From: Nakamurella alba
Lineage (GTDB): Bacteria > Actinomycetota > Actinomycetes > Mycobacteriales > Nakamurellaceae
Assembly (NCBI RefSeq): GCF_009707545.1
Contig: NZ_WLYK01000007.1
Span: forward strand, 29,274 to 93,273
Direction: 5' to 3'
Length of the DNA stretch: 64,000 nucleotides
The notes under the pieces were generated by a model that was not told the DNA's origin, did not search any database, and saw nothing but the letters and a program-made list of their open reading frames with translations. The position numbers and the translations under genes are program-made. How positions within the stretch are numbered: position 1 is the first letter of the stretch; the number at the start of each line of letters is the position of its first letter. Positions 16,018 through 24,729 of this stretch are shown piece by piece.

Positions 16018-16878
16018 TCAGGAGGGCCGGCGGAACCCGAGCGTCATGGAGAGCCGCTCGGTGGAGGCGAGGAGCTCGCTGACCGCGCGGTCCTTCTCCT
16101 CGGCGAAGCGGGCGGCGGGGCCGCACACGCTGATCACCGCGGCGGGCTTGCCGGTGCGGTCACGGACGGGCGCGGCGACGGAGGCGGCGCCGGACTGGCG
16201 CTCCCCGGTGGAGTCCGCCCAGCCGCGTTCGCGGATCAGTTCCAGGTCGGCGAGCAGCTTCGGCACGTCGGTCACCGTGGACGGCGTGATCGGCGTCAGC
16301 GCCCCGCCTCCGGCACCCAGGTAGTCCTGGATCTCCTCGTCGGACAGGAACGCCAGGAACGCCTTGGACGACGCGCCGGCGTGCAGCGGGTAGGGCACCC
16401 CGATGGACACCGACATGATCATCTCGCGGGCCGGGGTGACCTGGTCCACGTACACCCGGGTCCCGCCGGCCCGGATGGACAGCGTCGCCGTCTCCCCGGT
16501 CGCGGCGGACAGCGCCGGCAGTTCGGCGGCGGCCGTGCGGCGCACGTCGAGCCGGTCCAGTCCGGCCAGGCCGAGCACGACGGCCATCGGGCCCAGGGAG
16601 TACTTGCGGGTGTTCTCGTCGAGTTCCACCAGGTCACGGGTGCGCAGCGAGGCCAGCACCCGGTGCACGGCGGCCTTGGACAGGCCCAGCCCGGCGGCGA
16701 TGTCGGTGATACCCAGCGAGGGGCCGTTGCCGCGGGTGAAGTAGAGGAGCACGTCCGCCGCCCGCTCGACCGCGGCCACGGTCTGGCTGCCCCGCTGCTC
16801 CTCCGGCGCCCCGGCGCCGACCGGGGTCAGCGGTCCGGTGTCGGTGCCGTTGGGGGCGATGCCGTCGACGGCGCTCAT
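16018..16878 (-). CDS. IclR-family transcriptional regulator of the catabolic cluster
   Basis: 286 residues. The N-terminal winged helix spans about 35-95 (A-A-V-E-R-A-A-D-V-L, I-A-A-G-L-G-L-S-K-A-A-V-H-R-V-L-A-S-L). The IclR effector domain follows with Y-V-D-Q-V near 145, P-L-H-A-G-A-S-S-K-A-F-L-A near 164, R-E-R-G-W-A near 215 and P-V-R-D-R-T-G-K-P-A-A near 234. It closes the long minus-strand gene run, with 91 bases before it that hold a direct repeat and probably its own promoter. IclR proteins of the PcaU/PobR type bind a palindrome plus a direct repeat, exactly the layout of operator sites A-D, so this protein is the best candidate to bind them. Confidence 0.9.
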   Translation of the reverse strand: MSAVDGIAPNGTDTGPLTPVGAGAPEEQRGSQTVAAVERAADVLLYFTRGNGPSLGITDIAAGLGLSKAAVHRVLASLRTRDLVELDENTRKYSLGPMAVVLGLAGLDRLDVRRTAAAELPALSAATGETATLSIRAGGTRVYVDQVTPAREMIMSVSIGVPYPLHAGASSKAFLAFLSDEEIQDYLGAGGGALTPITPSTVTDVPKLLADLELIRERGWADSTGERQSGAASVAAPVRDRTGKPAAVISVCGPAARFAEEKDRAVSELLASTERLSMTLGFRRPS

Positions 16879-16919
16879 GCGGACGACCTCCCACCCCGGT
16901 GGACCGGCCGGTGTGCCAC

Positions 16920-16944
16920 CGGACCGTGCGACTTCGGACCGTGC
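16920..16944. promoter_or_regulatory. Direct repeat in the IclR promoter region
   Basis: CGGACCGTGC occurs at 16920-16929 and again at 16935-16944, a 15-bp period, 42-66 bases upstream of the IclR start. The sequence differs from the GGAAC half-sites, so it could bind another regulator or be an autoregulatory variant. Function is inferred from position only. Confidence 0.35.
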
Positions 16945-16969
16945 ACCATCAGAAACGGACCCAGGGACG

Positions 16970-18421
16970 CTACCACCGCCACGTCGACCCCCGGCCCAGG
17001 AAACGATCGCTGCCGGTGGCCGTGAGCAGCCGCGACTGCACCTCGTTGGCCTTGGTGACGGCCTCGCGGTGGTCGATCGCGGTGCTGACGCCGTTCCGCA
17101 TCACCGTGCGGCCGCGCACCAGCACCCGCTCGATCACGTCCGGCCCCGGACCGCCGGCCCACACCAGGTTGGCGAGCAGCATGCCGGACGGGGCGAGCGT
17201 GGTGGCGTTGCCCAGGTCGATGAGCAGCAGGTCCGCGTCCTTCCCGACCTCGACCGAACCGATCCGGTCGGCGAGGCCCAGTGCCTGCGCGCCGCCCAGG
17301 GTACCCAGCTCGATCGCCTTCTCGGCGATCCCGAAGAGGATCTCGTCACCGAACCGCCCGGCGTCGCCGCCGACCAGCTTGCGGGCCGAGTCGCCGATCC
17401 GCTGCGCCATCAGGTAGCCGCGCAGCGCCAGCCACATGTTGTGGCCGTAGGCGACGACCGGGCCGTCCAGGCCGAGGCCGATGGTGACGCCCGCGGCCTG
17501 GTAGGCCCGCGAGTCGAAGGTGACCATGCCCAGCACCAGCTCCATGTCCGGCACCAGCGAGACCGCGGCGCCGGCGTCGGCCATCAGCTGCGCCTCGCCC
17601 TCGCGGATGCCCTGGGCGTGGATGGCGATGGTGTTCGGCCCGAGCATGTCCTCCTTGGCCAGCCATTCGATGGAACCGCCGTGCCAGCCGCGCTTCTCGG
17701 CCAGGTACTTCTTGTCCATCATCGACGGCACGTGGATGTCGAACTGCTCGCCGTGCGCCACGGTCCAGTCGTAGAGGCGGTGCAGGTCGTCCGGCGTCAC
17801 GTAGGTGATGCCGATCGAGGTGGCGGTCACCGACAGGGTCGGCGAGTTCCACTCGGCCGCCAGCCGGTCGGTCTCGGCCAGCCCGACGTCGACGCTCTCC
17901 CGCATCCCCGGCGGCACCGCGTTCTCGTCGTTGACCGTCAGCCGGGCCGCCCGCGCCCGCAGGCCGGCATCGGTGAGAGCACCGAGAACACCGTCCATGG
18001 AACGGGTGTCGACGTGGGTGAAGTGGTCGTCGGCGGTGGTGGTGACGCCGGAGCGGAGCAGGTCGAGCACCGGGGTCATCGCGGACCAGTAGGAGTCCTG
18101 CTGCCCGGCGGCGCCGGTCATCGGGTAGTAGAAGCCGAACAGTCGCTCCTCGAACCGGGTGCCCTCGGCCATCGACCGGATGCAGCCCTGCACCAGGTGG
18201 GTGTGCGTGTTGACCAGGCCCGGCATGATCAGATGCCCGGCGCTGCCGGCGGTCTCGGCCGCGACGAACGGGGACTCCCCGCTGCCCACCCCGACGATGA
18301 TGCCGGCCCGGATCGCCACCCAGCCGTCGGTGAGCACCCGGCGTTCCGGGTCGACGGTGAGCACGGTGCCGCGCAGCAGCAGGTCGCAGGTGTTCTCGGT
18401 CTGTTCGAGGTCGTCGGGCAT
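16970..18421 (-). CDS. Amidohydrolase, TRZ/ATZ-type (chlorohydrolase/deaminase)
   Basis: 483 residues. The composite beta-domain start (L-L-L-R-G-T-V-L-T-V-D) leads to P-G-L-V-N-T-H-T-H-L with His73/His75, the metal-binding HxH. Later motifs are I-H-V-P near 227, A-I-H-A-Q-G near 265 and G-L-G-L-D-G-P near 325, the last giving the metal Asp. Members of this subgroup (guanine and 8-oxoguanine deaminase, atrazine hydrolases) replace an amino or chloro group on N-heterocycles with water. It is the last enzyme gene before IclR, 64 bases after the ABC ATPase gene. Substrate not determined. Confidence 0.85.
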   Translation of the reverse strand: MPDDLEQTENTCDLLLRGTVLTVDPERRVLTDGWVAIRAGIIVGVGSGESPFVAAETAGSAGHLIMPGLVNTHTHLVQGCIRSMAEGTRFEERLFGFYYPMTGAAGQQDSYWSAMTPVLDLLRSGVTTTADDHFTHVDTRSMDGVLGALTDAGLRARAARLTVNDENAVPPGMRESVDVGLAETDRLAAEWNSPTLSVTATSIGITYVTPDDLHRLYDWTVAHGEQFDIHVPSMMDKKYLAEKRGWHGGSIEWLAKEDMLGPNTIAIHAQGIREGEAQLMADAGAAVSLVPDMELVLGMVTFDSRAYQAAGVTIGLGLDGPVVAYGHNMWLALRGYLMAQRIGDSARKLVGGDAGRFGDEILFGIAEKAIELGTLGGAQALGLADRIGSVEVGKDADLLLIDLGNATTLAPSGMLLANLVWAGGPGPDVIERVLVRGRTVMRNGVSTAIDHREAVTKANEVQSRLLTATGSDRFLGRGSTWRW

Positions 18422-18485
18422 CGCAGGCGGTTCCTATTTCTCGTGACGGAGGGAAAACTCTGTAGATCAGGAGCGGAGCAGCAGG

Positions 18486-20684
18486 TCAGGAGGAGACGGT
18501 GACCGACCCGGGGTGGTGGCAGGCGGCCATCACCCCGGACCCGACATCGGCCAGTACGGGCCGGGTGTCGAGACAGACCTGGGTCGCCGCCGGGCAGCGG
18601 GCGGAGAACGGGCAACCCGCGTGCGGGTTGACATCGCCGACGTCGCCGCGCAACGGGATCGGGGTGCGGGCGGCCTCGAGCTCCGGATCGGGCAGCGGCA
18701 CGGCCGAGATCAGCGCAGCGGTGTACGGGTGCTGCGGGTGGGTGAGCAGCTGCTCCGCCTCGCCCACCTCGACCACCCGGCCCAGGTACATCACCGCGAC
18801 CCGGTCGGCCAGGTGCCGGATGACGCCGACGTCGTGCGAGACCAGCACGGTGGTCATGCCGTACTCCTCGCGCAGGTCCTGCAGCAGGTTGACGATCTGC
18901 GCCTGCACCGAGACGTCCAGCCCCGACATGGGTTCGTCCATCACCACCACGGTCGGCCGGGTGACCAGCGCGCGCGAGATCCCGACCCGCTGTCGCTGGC
19001 CGCCGGAGAGCTCGTGCGGGTAACGACCGGCCACGCCCGCGGGCAGACCGCAGGCGGCCATCACCTCGGCGATCGCGTCGGCGCGGGCCTTCTTGTCGAG
19101 ATCGGTGAGGTTCTCCAGCGGCTCGGAGATGGTCTGCGCCACCGTCCGTCTCGGGTCCAGCGAGCCGAAGGTTTCCTGGAAGACGAACTGCACGTACGCG
19201 CGGTCCCCGGCCCGCCCGGCCGGCGCCGGCTCCCCCGGGTGCAGCGCGACCTCGCCGCCGGTGGGCCGGTCCAGCCCGGCCAGCAGCTTGGCGAAGGTGG
19301 ACTTGCCGCAGCCGGATTCGCCGACGATGCCCAGGGTCTCGCCGACCCGGATCCTCAGGTCGATCCCGTCGACGGCCTTGGTGACGCCGCGCCGGGTGGT
19401 GAAGTACCGCTGCACGCCGGCGGCGTCGACGGCGACCGGACGGTCGTCGGACGCGGCGTCCTTCTCGAGCGAGGGTGTGGCGGGGGCCTCGACCTCGGGC
19501 AGACCGGACTCCGGGGAGATCGGTGCGTCCACCACCGGCACCGCCTCGGCCTCCGGGAAGTGGCAGCGCACCTGGTCCCGCGCGACGGTGCCCTCCGCCG
19601 TGGCGACACCCAGCTGCAGCAGCGGCATCTCGGTGTGGCACCGGTCCTGCACCCGGCCGCAGCGCGGGGCGAACCGGCAGCCCTGCGGGAACCGGCCGAT
19701 CTCCGGCGGGCTGCCCGGGATGGAGGCGAGCCGGCCGGCCCGTTCGTCCAGCCGGGGGGTCGCCTCGAGCAGGGCCCGGGTGTACGGGTGCCGTGCCGCG
19801 CGCAGCACCGCCCGGGTGGCGCCGGACTCGACGACCTGCCCGGCGTACATCACGACGGTGCGGTCGCTGATCCCGGCGACCACGCCCAGGTCATGGGTGA
19901 TGATCAGCACGCCCATGTCCCGCGCCGCCGCGAGATCCTTGATCAGTTCCAGGATCTGCGCCTGCACGGTGGCGTCCAGGCCGGTGGTCGGCTCGTCGGC
20001 GATCAGCAGCTTGGGGCGGTTCGCCAGCGCCATCGCGATCATCACCCGCTGCTGGGTGCCGCCGGACAGCTCGTGCGGGTACTGGGTGAGTCGCAGCGCC
20101 GGGTTGACGATGCCGACCTCGGTGAGCAGCGAGACCATCAGCGGCTGCAGCTCGGCCCGCGGGACGCGGCGGTGCAGCCGGATCGTCTCCGCCAGCTGCG
20201 CACCGACGGTGTGGTACGGGTTCAGCGCGGTCATCGGGTCCTGGAAGACCATGCCGATGCCGTTGCCGCGCACGGCCCGCACCTGGCGCGGCGACATGGT
20301 CGCCAGATCCTTGCCGTCGAAGGTGATCCGGCCGGACGCCAGCCGCACCGGCGCGCGCAGCAGGCGGAGCACCGACAGCGCGGTGAGCGACTTGCCGGAC
20401 CCGGTCTCGCCGACCAGGGCGACCACCTCGCCGGGCGCCACCGTCAGCGAGACCCCGTCCACCGCACTGGTGCTGCGGCCGCGTCGGTCGATGACGGTGT
20501 GCAGGTCCTCGACGGCGAGCAGGGTGCCCGCTCCCTTGTCCGGCTCGAGGACTGCGGTGGTCGCGGAGGTGGTCGACGTGTTCATGGTGCTGGGGTCCTC
20601 ACTCGTGCTCCGCCCGCGGCGGCGGGATCGTGGCGCGGTCCCGGCTCCGGCGGTGGCCGGACCGGAGGTCGTGGCGGCGGTCAT
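18486..20684 (-). CDS. Peptide-type ABC transporter ATPase, two fused ATP-binding domains
   Basis: 732 residues with two complete ATPase domains, equivalent to DppD plus DppF. Domain 1 has Walker A G-E-T-G-S-G-K-S (92-99), signature L-S-G-G-T-Q-Q-R and Walker B L-L-I-A-D-E-P; domain 2 has G-E-S-G-C-G-K-S-T (455-463), L-S-G-G-Q-R-Q-R and V-V-V-M-D-E-P. Each ends in the oligopeptide-type Cys motif (G-C-R-F-A-P-R-C; G-C-P-F-S-A-R-C). ATG 20684 overlaps the permease stop by ATGA and is preferred; ATG 20585 would remove 33 low-complexity residues. It powers import with the two permeases and the binding protein of the same operon. Confidence 0.92.
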   Translation of the reverse strand: MTAATTSGPATAGAGTAPRSRRRGRSTSEDPSTMNTSTTSATTAVLEPDKGAGTLLAVEDLHTVIDRRGRSTSAVDGVSLTVAPGEVVALVGETGSGKSLTALSVLRLLRAPVRLASGRITFDGKDLATMSPRQVRAVRGNGIGMVFQDPMTALNPYHTVGAQLAETIRLHRRVPRAELQPLMVSLLTEVGIVNPALRLTQYPHELSGGTQQRVMIAMALANRPKLLIADEPTTGLDATVQAQILELIKDLAAARDMGVLIITHDLGVVAGISDRTVVMYAGQVVESGATRAVLRAARHPYTRALLEATPRLDERAGRLASIPGSPPEIGRFPQGCRFAPRCGRVQDRCHTEMPLLQLGVATAEGTVARDQVRCHFPEAEAVPVVDAPISPESGLPEVEAPATPSLEKDAASDDRPVAVDAAGVQRYFTTRRGVTKAVDGIDLRIRVGETLGIVGESGCGKSTFAKLLAGLDRPTGGEVALHPGEPAPAGRAGDRAYVQFVFQETFGSLDPRRTVAQTISEPLENLTDLDKKARADAIAEVMAACGLPAGVAGRYPHELSGGQRQRVGISRALVTRPTVVVMDEPMSGLDVSVQAQIVNLLQDLREEYGMTTVLVSHDVGVIRHLADRVAVMYLGRVVEVGEAEQLLTHPQHPYTAALISAVPLPDPELEAARTPIPLRGDVGDVNPHAGCPFSARCPAATQVCLDTRPVLADVGSGVMAACHHPGSVTVSS

Positions 20685-21607
20685 CGGAGTCTCGGGTTGA
20701 GCACGGTGCGCAGGGTGCGGCCGAGCAGGTTGGCGCAGAGCACCGCGATCATCACGGCCAGCCCCGGCAGGATGCAGTTCCACGGGTTGGTGATGATGAA
20801 GGCCCGGCCGGAGGCGAACATCGTGCCCCAGTCCGCCGTCGGCGGCTGGATGCCCAGACCCAGGAAGGACAGCGCACTCTCCAGCAGCAGCACGCCGGCC
20901 ACCTGGAAGGTCCACAGCACCAGCGCCGGGGAGCTGACGTTGGGCAACACGTGCCGGAAGACGATCTTCATCCCGGAACTGCCGGCCGCCCGGGCGGCGA
21001 GCACGTAGTCCGCGTGTTTGACCCGCAGCACCTCGGCCCGCACCACCCGGGCGAACTGCACCCAGCCGAACAGCGTCAGCACGAACAGCAGCGACGGGAT
21101 CGAGTTGCCCTGCACGGTGATGACGACGAGGGCGAGCACGACGTAGGGGAAGGCCATCTGCGAGTCGGCCAGCCACATGACGACCGAGCCGACCCACTTC
21201 GGGTACATGCCGGCCAGCAGGCCGACGATGGTGCCGACGATCGCGCTGATGGTCGCGGCGGACAGCGACAGGGCCAGTGCGGTGCGGGCGCCGTAGACGA
21301 GCCGGGTGGCCATGTCCCGGCCGAGCTCGTCGGTGCCGAGAAGGTGCGTCGACGACCCGCCGGGCAGCCAGGACGGCGGCAGCAGCGGGTTGATCAGGTC
21401 CTGGTGGTTCGGGTCGTACGGGGTGATCAGCGGCGCGAAGATCGCGGACAGCCCGATCACGGCGAGCACGACCAGCGGGATGACCCCGCTGGGGCGGGTG
21501 AAGAAGGCGCGGGCCGCGGTCTGCGAGCGGTGCGGGACGGCATCGGTGGCCGCGGCGGGCGGCGGCGCGGCCGGGGCGGGATCGGGGGTGGGGAGCACGG
21601 TGACCAT
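20681..21607 (-). CDS. Peptide-type ABC permease, DppC-like
   Basis: 308 residues. A cytoplasmic Pro/Ala-rich start is followed by TM1 (V-I-P-L-V-V-L-A-V-I-G-L), the OppC-type motif H-L-L-G-T-D-E-L-G-R-D near 88, about five further TM segments, and the ATPase-contact EAA loop A-A-R-A-A-G-S-S. It overlaps its neighbours at both ends (TGATG with DppB, ATGA with the ATPase), so the transporter subunits are translated together. Confidence 0.92.
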   Translation of the reverse strand: MVTVLPTPDPAPAAPPPAAATDAVPHRSQTAARAFFTRPSGVIPLVVLAVIGLSAIFAPLITPYDPNHQDLINPLLPPSWLPGGSSTHLLGTDELGRDMATRLVYGARTALALSLSAATISAIVGTIVGLLAGMYPKWVGSVVMWLADSQMAFPYVVLALVVITVQGNSIPSLLFVLTLFGWVQFARVVRAEVLRVKHADYVLAARAAGSSGMKIVFRHVLPNVSSPALVLWTFQVAGVLLLESALSFLGLGIQPPTADWGTMFASGRAFIITNPWNCILPGLAVMIAVLCANLLGRTLRTVLNPRLR

Positions 21608-22659
21608 CAGGCGTCCGCCTTCCGGGTGCGGGGGTCGAGCCGGCGGCAGATCAGGTCGACCACGAAGTTGATGAGCACGACGAGCACGGCGACGACGAAG
21701 GTGGCGGCGGCGACCATCGGGTAGTCGCGGTTGGAGACCGAGGACACCAGCACCGGACCGATGCCGGGCCAGGCGAAGATCGACTCGACCACCACGCCGC
21801 CGCTCAGCATCGCGGCCAGGTCCAGCCCGGTGACGTTGAGCAGGGCGGTACCGACCGGGCGCATGGCGTGCCGGGAGACGACCCGCCACGGGGCGACACC
21901 CTTGGACTCGGCGGTGCGGATGAAGTCCTCCCGCATGGACTCCTGCAGGCCGGCCCGGGTGAGCTCGAGGAGCTGCGCGATGGGGTGCATGGCCAGGCAG
22001 AAGACCGGGACGATCAGCGCGGCGAACCCGGAGGAGAAGCCCTCGTCCGCCAGCGTCGGCACCAGTCCGGCCTCGACGCCGAGCAGGTAGACCAGCACCA
22101 CGGCGACGGCGAAGACCGGGACGGACTGGCCGACGACGACCACCGTGTCGACGAACCGGGCGTAGATCCGGCTGCGGGTGAGCGCTGCGATCATGCCGAG
22201 CGGCAGCGCCACCAGGATCGCGAAGAGGTAGGACACGGCGATGAGACCGATGGTGGCGGGGAGCTTCTCCAGCACCAGCGAGAGCGAGTCGCCGGACATC
22301 CGGTAGGAGTTGCCGAAGTCGAGGACGACGGCGCCGCGCAGGAAGTCGATGTACTGCCCCCACAGCGGCGCGTCCAGCCCGAGCCGGACCCGGACCGCCT
22401 CCACCTCGGCGGCGGTGGCGTCGGGACCGGCCAGCGAGGAGGCCGGGTCACCGCTGACCCGCAGCAGGAAGAACAGCAGCGTCAGCACGCCGAAGATGAC
22501 CAGGATCAGCCGGCCGACGGTGCGGGCGGCGAACACCCACCCGGATCCGCCGCGGAACCGGGCGCGGCGGACGGCCCGGCGCTGCGCGGCGGTGACGTTC
22601 TCCTCGGCGAGCGTGGCGAGCGGGTCGCCCGTGCTCCCGGGCGGCGCGGTCATGGTCAT
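21607..22659 (-). CDS. Peptide-type ABC permease, DppB-like
   Basis: 350 residues. A 45-residue cytoplasmic N-terminus precedes TM1 (L-I-L-V-I-F-G-V-L-T-L-L-F-F-L-L-R), followed by the DppB-type G-D-P segment, L-D-F-G-N-S-Y, and the EAA loop R-T-A-E-S-K-G near 235. ATG 22659 overlaps the stop of the alpha/beta hydrolase gene (ATGA). It forms the channel with the DppC-like subunit. Confidence 0.92.
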   Translation of the reverse strand: MTMTAPPGSTGDPLATLAEENVTAAQRRAVRRARFRGGSGWVFAARTVGRLILVIFGVLTLLFFLLRVSGDPASSLAGPDATAAEVEAVRVRLGLDAPLWGQYIDFLRGAVVLDFGNSYRMSGDSLSLVLEKLPATIGLIAVSYLFAILVALPLGMIAALTRSRIYARFVDTVVVVGQSVPVFAVAVVLVYLLGVEAGLVPTLADEGFSSGFAALIVPVFCLAMHPIAQLLELTRAGLQESMREDFIRTAESKGVAPWRVVSRHAMRPVGTALLNVTGLDLAAMLSGGVVVESIFAWPGIGPVLVSSVSNRDYPMVAAATFVVAVLVVLINFVVDLICRRLDPRTRKADA

Positions 22660-23456
22660 GCGGTACCTCCGGTGGCGGACTCGGCGGGTGTCCGGTCGAA
22701 CAACTCGTGCGGCTGGTGCTGGTGCGTGGGTTCGGCGGTGTCGGGCGGCGGCAGCTCCGCGAGCTCGTGCAGGACGGCGACGACCTCGCCGGGGCGGGTG
22801 ATCATCGCGTCGTGACCGCCGGGGACGGTGCGGACCGTCCATCCCGGCCCGGCGGCCCGGTCCGGGAGAGCGGAGTCCGACCCGTCGGCCCGCTGCGTCC
22901 GGATGAAGCAGTGCCGGATCGTCGAGGTGCGGTCGGTCCCGCTGTGCGGCAGACCTTCCCGGACGGCGCGGGCGGGCTGCGGGGTCAACCGGCGGCGCAC
23001 CCAGGCCAGATCGTCCGGGTCCAGGCCGAGGGAGCTGCCGTCGGACGGCGGGATCACCGGGATGCCGTCCACCACGGTCTCCCGCGAGAGGAACACGTGC
23101 GCCGCGGGGTGCAGGTCCACCCCGGACTCGCCGGCCCGGGCCACCGGCCCGTCGAAGAGCACGACGGTGCGCACCTTCCCGGGCAGCCGGTCGGCCACGC
23201 CGGTGACGACGAGTGCGCCGTAGCTGTGCCCGACCAGGGTGACGTCGGTCAGTTCCTCGGCCTCCAGATGTGCTGCGACGTCATCGATGTGGGTGGACAG
23301 ACCGGTGGAGGCGGTGAGCAGGTGGGCGCGGTCGGCGAGCCCGGTGAGGGTCGGCGCATGCACCTCGTGGCCGGCGGAGCGCAGGCCGGGCAGCACCCGT
23401 CGCCAGCACCAGCCGCCGTGCTGGGCACCGTGCACCAGGACGATCGGGCCGCTCAT
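22656..23456 (-). CDS. Alpha/beta hydrolase, esterase/hydroxynitrile-lyase-like
   Basis: 266 residues. The oxyanion-hole segment I-V-L-V-H-G-A-Q-H-G-G-W-C-W begins the protein, and the nucleophile elbow is G-H-S-Y-G (Ser near 77). A C-terminal P-G-G-H-D supplies His and the acidic residue is probably in the central part. H-G-x-x-H-G-x-W-x-W is typical of the plant salicylate esterase/hydroxynitrile lyase type and bacterial relatives. It is wedged between the binding-protein and permease genes with four-base overlaps on both sides, so it probably acts on the imported compound. Confidence 0.85.
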   Translation of the reverse strand: MSGPIVLVHGAQHGGWCWRRVLPGLRSAGHEVHAPTLTGLADRAHLLTASTGLSTHIDDVAAHLEAEELTDVTLVGHSYGALVVTGVADRLPGKVRTVVLFDGPVARAGESGVDLHPAAHVFLSRETVVDGIPVIPPSDGSSLGLDPDDLAWVRRRLTPQPARAVREGLPHSGTDRTSTIRHCFIRTQRADGSDSALPDRAAGPGWTVRTVPGGHDAMITRPGEVVAVLHELAELPPPDTAEPTHQHQPHELFDRTPAESATGGTA

Positions 23457-24175
23457 GCGCCGGCCCCGACCGCCGGGCGCCGGTGATCGGCGGCGAGATC
23501 CAGGACCAGAGCGGCGACCTCGTCCGGGCGCTCCAGCATCAGCCAGTGTCCGGAGTCCGGGAGCACCCTCGCGCGGACGCCGGGCAGTTGGTCCGCGGTC
23601 ACGGCGGCGGCCCGGTGCGCGCCGGAGAACACCGCGAGCACCGGGCAGCCCGCCGTCCGCAATCGCTGCGGGCCGGGCCAGGTCATCAGGTCGCGGAAGA
23701 TGTCCGCGGCCGTACCGGGATCGGCCGCGGGCAGGGCGGTTCCGGCCGGGTGCAGGTCCATCCGCTTGTGCTGCAACGCCTGCCGGCGGGCGAAGTAGCC
23801 GTCGCCCTCCAGCGGGGCCGCGATCACCTCGGGCGCGGGCGGCACCACGGCCCAGGTGGTGTCCAGCAGCACGAGGCCGGTCATCCGCTCCGGCACGCGC
23901 GCGGCGATCTCCAGCGCGACGGCACCGCCGAGGCTGTGCCCGACCACCAACAGCGGGCCCGGACCGGGCAGCCCGCGGAGCACCGCGTCAGCGAGATCGG
24001 CGATGGTGCAGGGGTTCTCCGACCGCAGCGCGGCCCGGGCACCGTGCCCGGGCAGGTCCGGCACCGTCACCGCGAGGTGCGGCACCAGCCGTGCGGCCAG
24101 CGGCCGCATGTCGGTGGCGTCGCAGAGCCAGCCGTGCAGCAGCACGACCGTCGGTGTGGCCGGGGCGGCGCTCAT
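23453..24175 (-). CDS. Alpha/beta hydrolase
   Basis: 240 residues. V-V-L-L-H-G-W-L-C-D near 10 is the oxyanion loop, G-H-S-L-G-G near 80 the nucleophile elbow, and D-S-G-H-W near 206 carries the catalytic His. The overall pattern (P-D-L-P-G-H-G) is that of ester, lactone or C-C bond hydrolases of the MhpC/enol-lactonase group. It overlaps the next hydrolase gene by ATGA. Two different hydrolases inside a transporter operon suggest ester, lactone or amide cleavage soon after uptake. Confidence 0.85.
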   Translation of the reverse strand: MSAAPATPTVVLLHGWLCDATDMRPLAARLVPHLAVTVPDLPGHGARAALRSENPCTIADLADAVLRGLPGPGPLLVVGHSLGGAVALEIAARVPERMTGLVLLDTTWAVVPPAPEVIAAPLEGDGYFARRQALQHKRMDLHPAGTALPAADPGTAADIFRDLMTWPGPQRLRTAGCPVLAVFSGAHRAAAVTADQLPGVRARVLPDSGHWLMLERPDEVAALVLDLAADHRRPAVGAGA

Positions 24176-24176
24176 G

Positions 24177-24728
24177 TCACCCGCCGCCCATCGGGACGAC
24201 GCCGAGAGCGTTGGTGATCCGGCCGACGCAGCAGTAGAACGCCGCGATCACCAGGAGTTCGGTGGCGTCCCGCTCGCCGATCAGCTCCATCAGGGTCAGC
24301 ACGTCGTCCGGCCCGGCGGTGGCGGCCGCCACCTTGGCCGCCAGCAGCAGGGCCGCCCGCTCGGTGTCGTCGAACTCCGCCGAGGTCTGCGCGGTCGCCG
24401 TCAGGTCGATCGCGTCCAGTTGCTCCTGTCGCACGCCCGCCTTCAGAGCCAGTCGGCGGTGCGCGGTCTCGGCATAGGTGGCGCCGATCGACCCGGCCAC
24501 CCGCACCACCACCAGCTCGTGCAGCCGCGGGTCGACCGAGAGATCGGTGCGCAGCCGGCGGACAAGGTCGATCCATCCGGACAGGACGGTGGGGGCGTGC
24601 CCGAGCGCGGCGAACAGGTCCGAGACGTGACCGAACAGGGCCACCGCCTTCGCCTCCGCCTCCGCGGTCTCCGGGTCCACGGACCAGTCCGTGACCCTGG
24701 GCACGACCCCCACGCGTCCTGCCGTCAT
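24177..24728 (-). CDS. Carboxymuconolactone decarboxylase (CMD/AhpD-like) family protein
   Basis: 183 residues, all-helical. The CMD core includes D-P-R-L-H-E-L-V-V-V-R-V-A and T-Y-A-E-T-A-H-R-R-L-A-L-K-A-G near 80-110. The AhpD Cys-x-x-Cys is missing (the position reads G-A-T-Y), so it is not a peroxidase of that type. A separate Cys-Cys pair occurs later (F-Y-C-C-V-G). One base separates it from the genes on each side. Related CMD proteins occur in aromatic and lactone degradation, but the reaction here is unknown. Confidence 0.8.
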   Translation of the reverse strand: MTAGRVGVVPRVTDWSVDPETAEAEAKAVALFGHVSDLFAALGHAPTVLSGWIDLVRRLRTDLSVDPRLHELVVVRVAGSIGATYAETAHRRLALKAGVRQEQLDAIDLTATAQTSAEFDDTERAALLLAAKVAAATAGPDDVLTLMELIGERDATELLVIAAFYCCVGRITNALGVVPMGGG

Positions 24729-24729
24729 C

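Noticed and set aside
18513..21008. An 831-codon plus-strand open frame across the ABC transporter genes
   Set aside because: It is a high-GC shadow of the fused ATPase and permease genes on the minus strand, rich in Arg/His/Gln with no domain.
24177..24728. AhpD-type alkylhydroperoxidase
   Set aside because: The Cys-x-x-Cys redox motif needed for AhpD activity is absent at the expected position.
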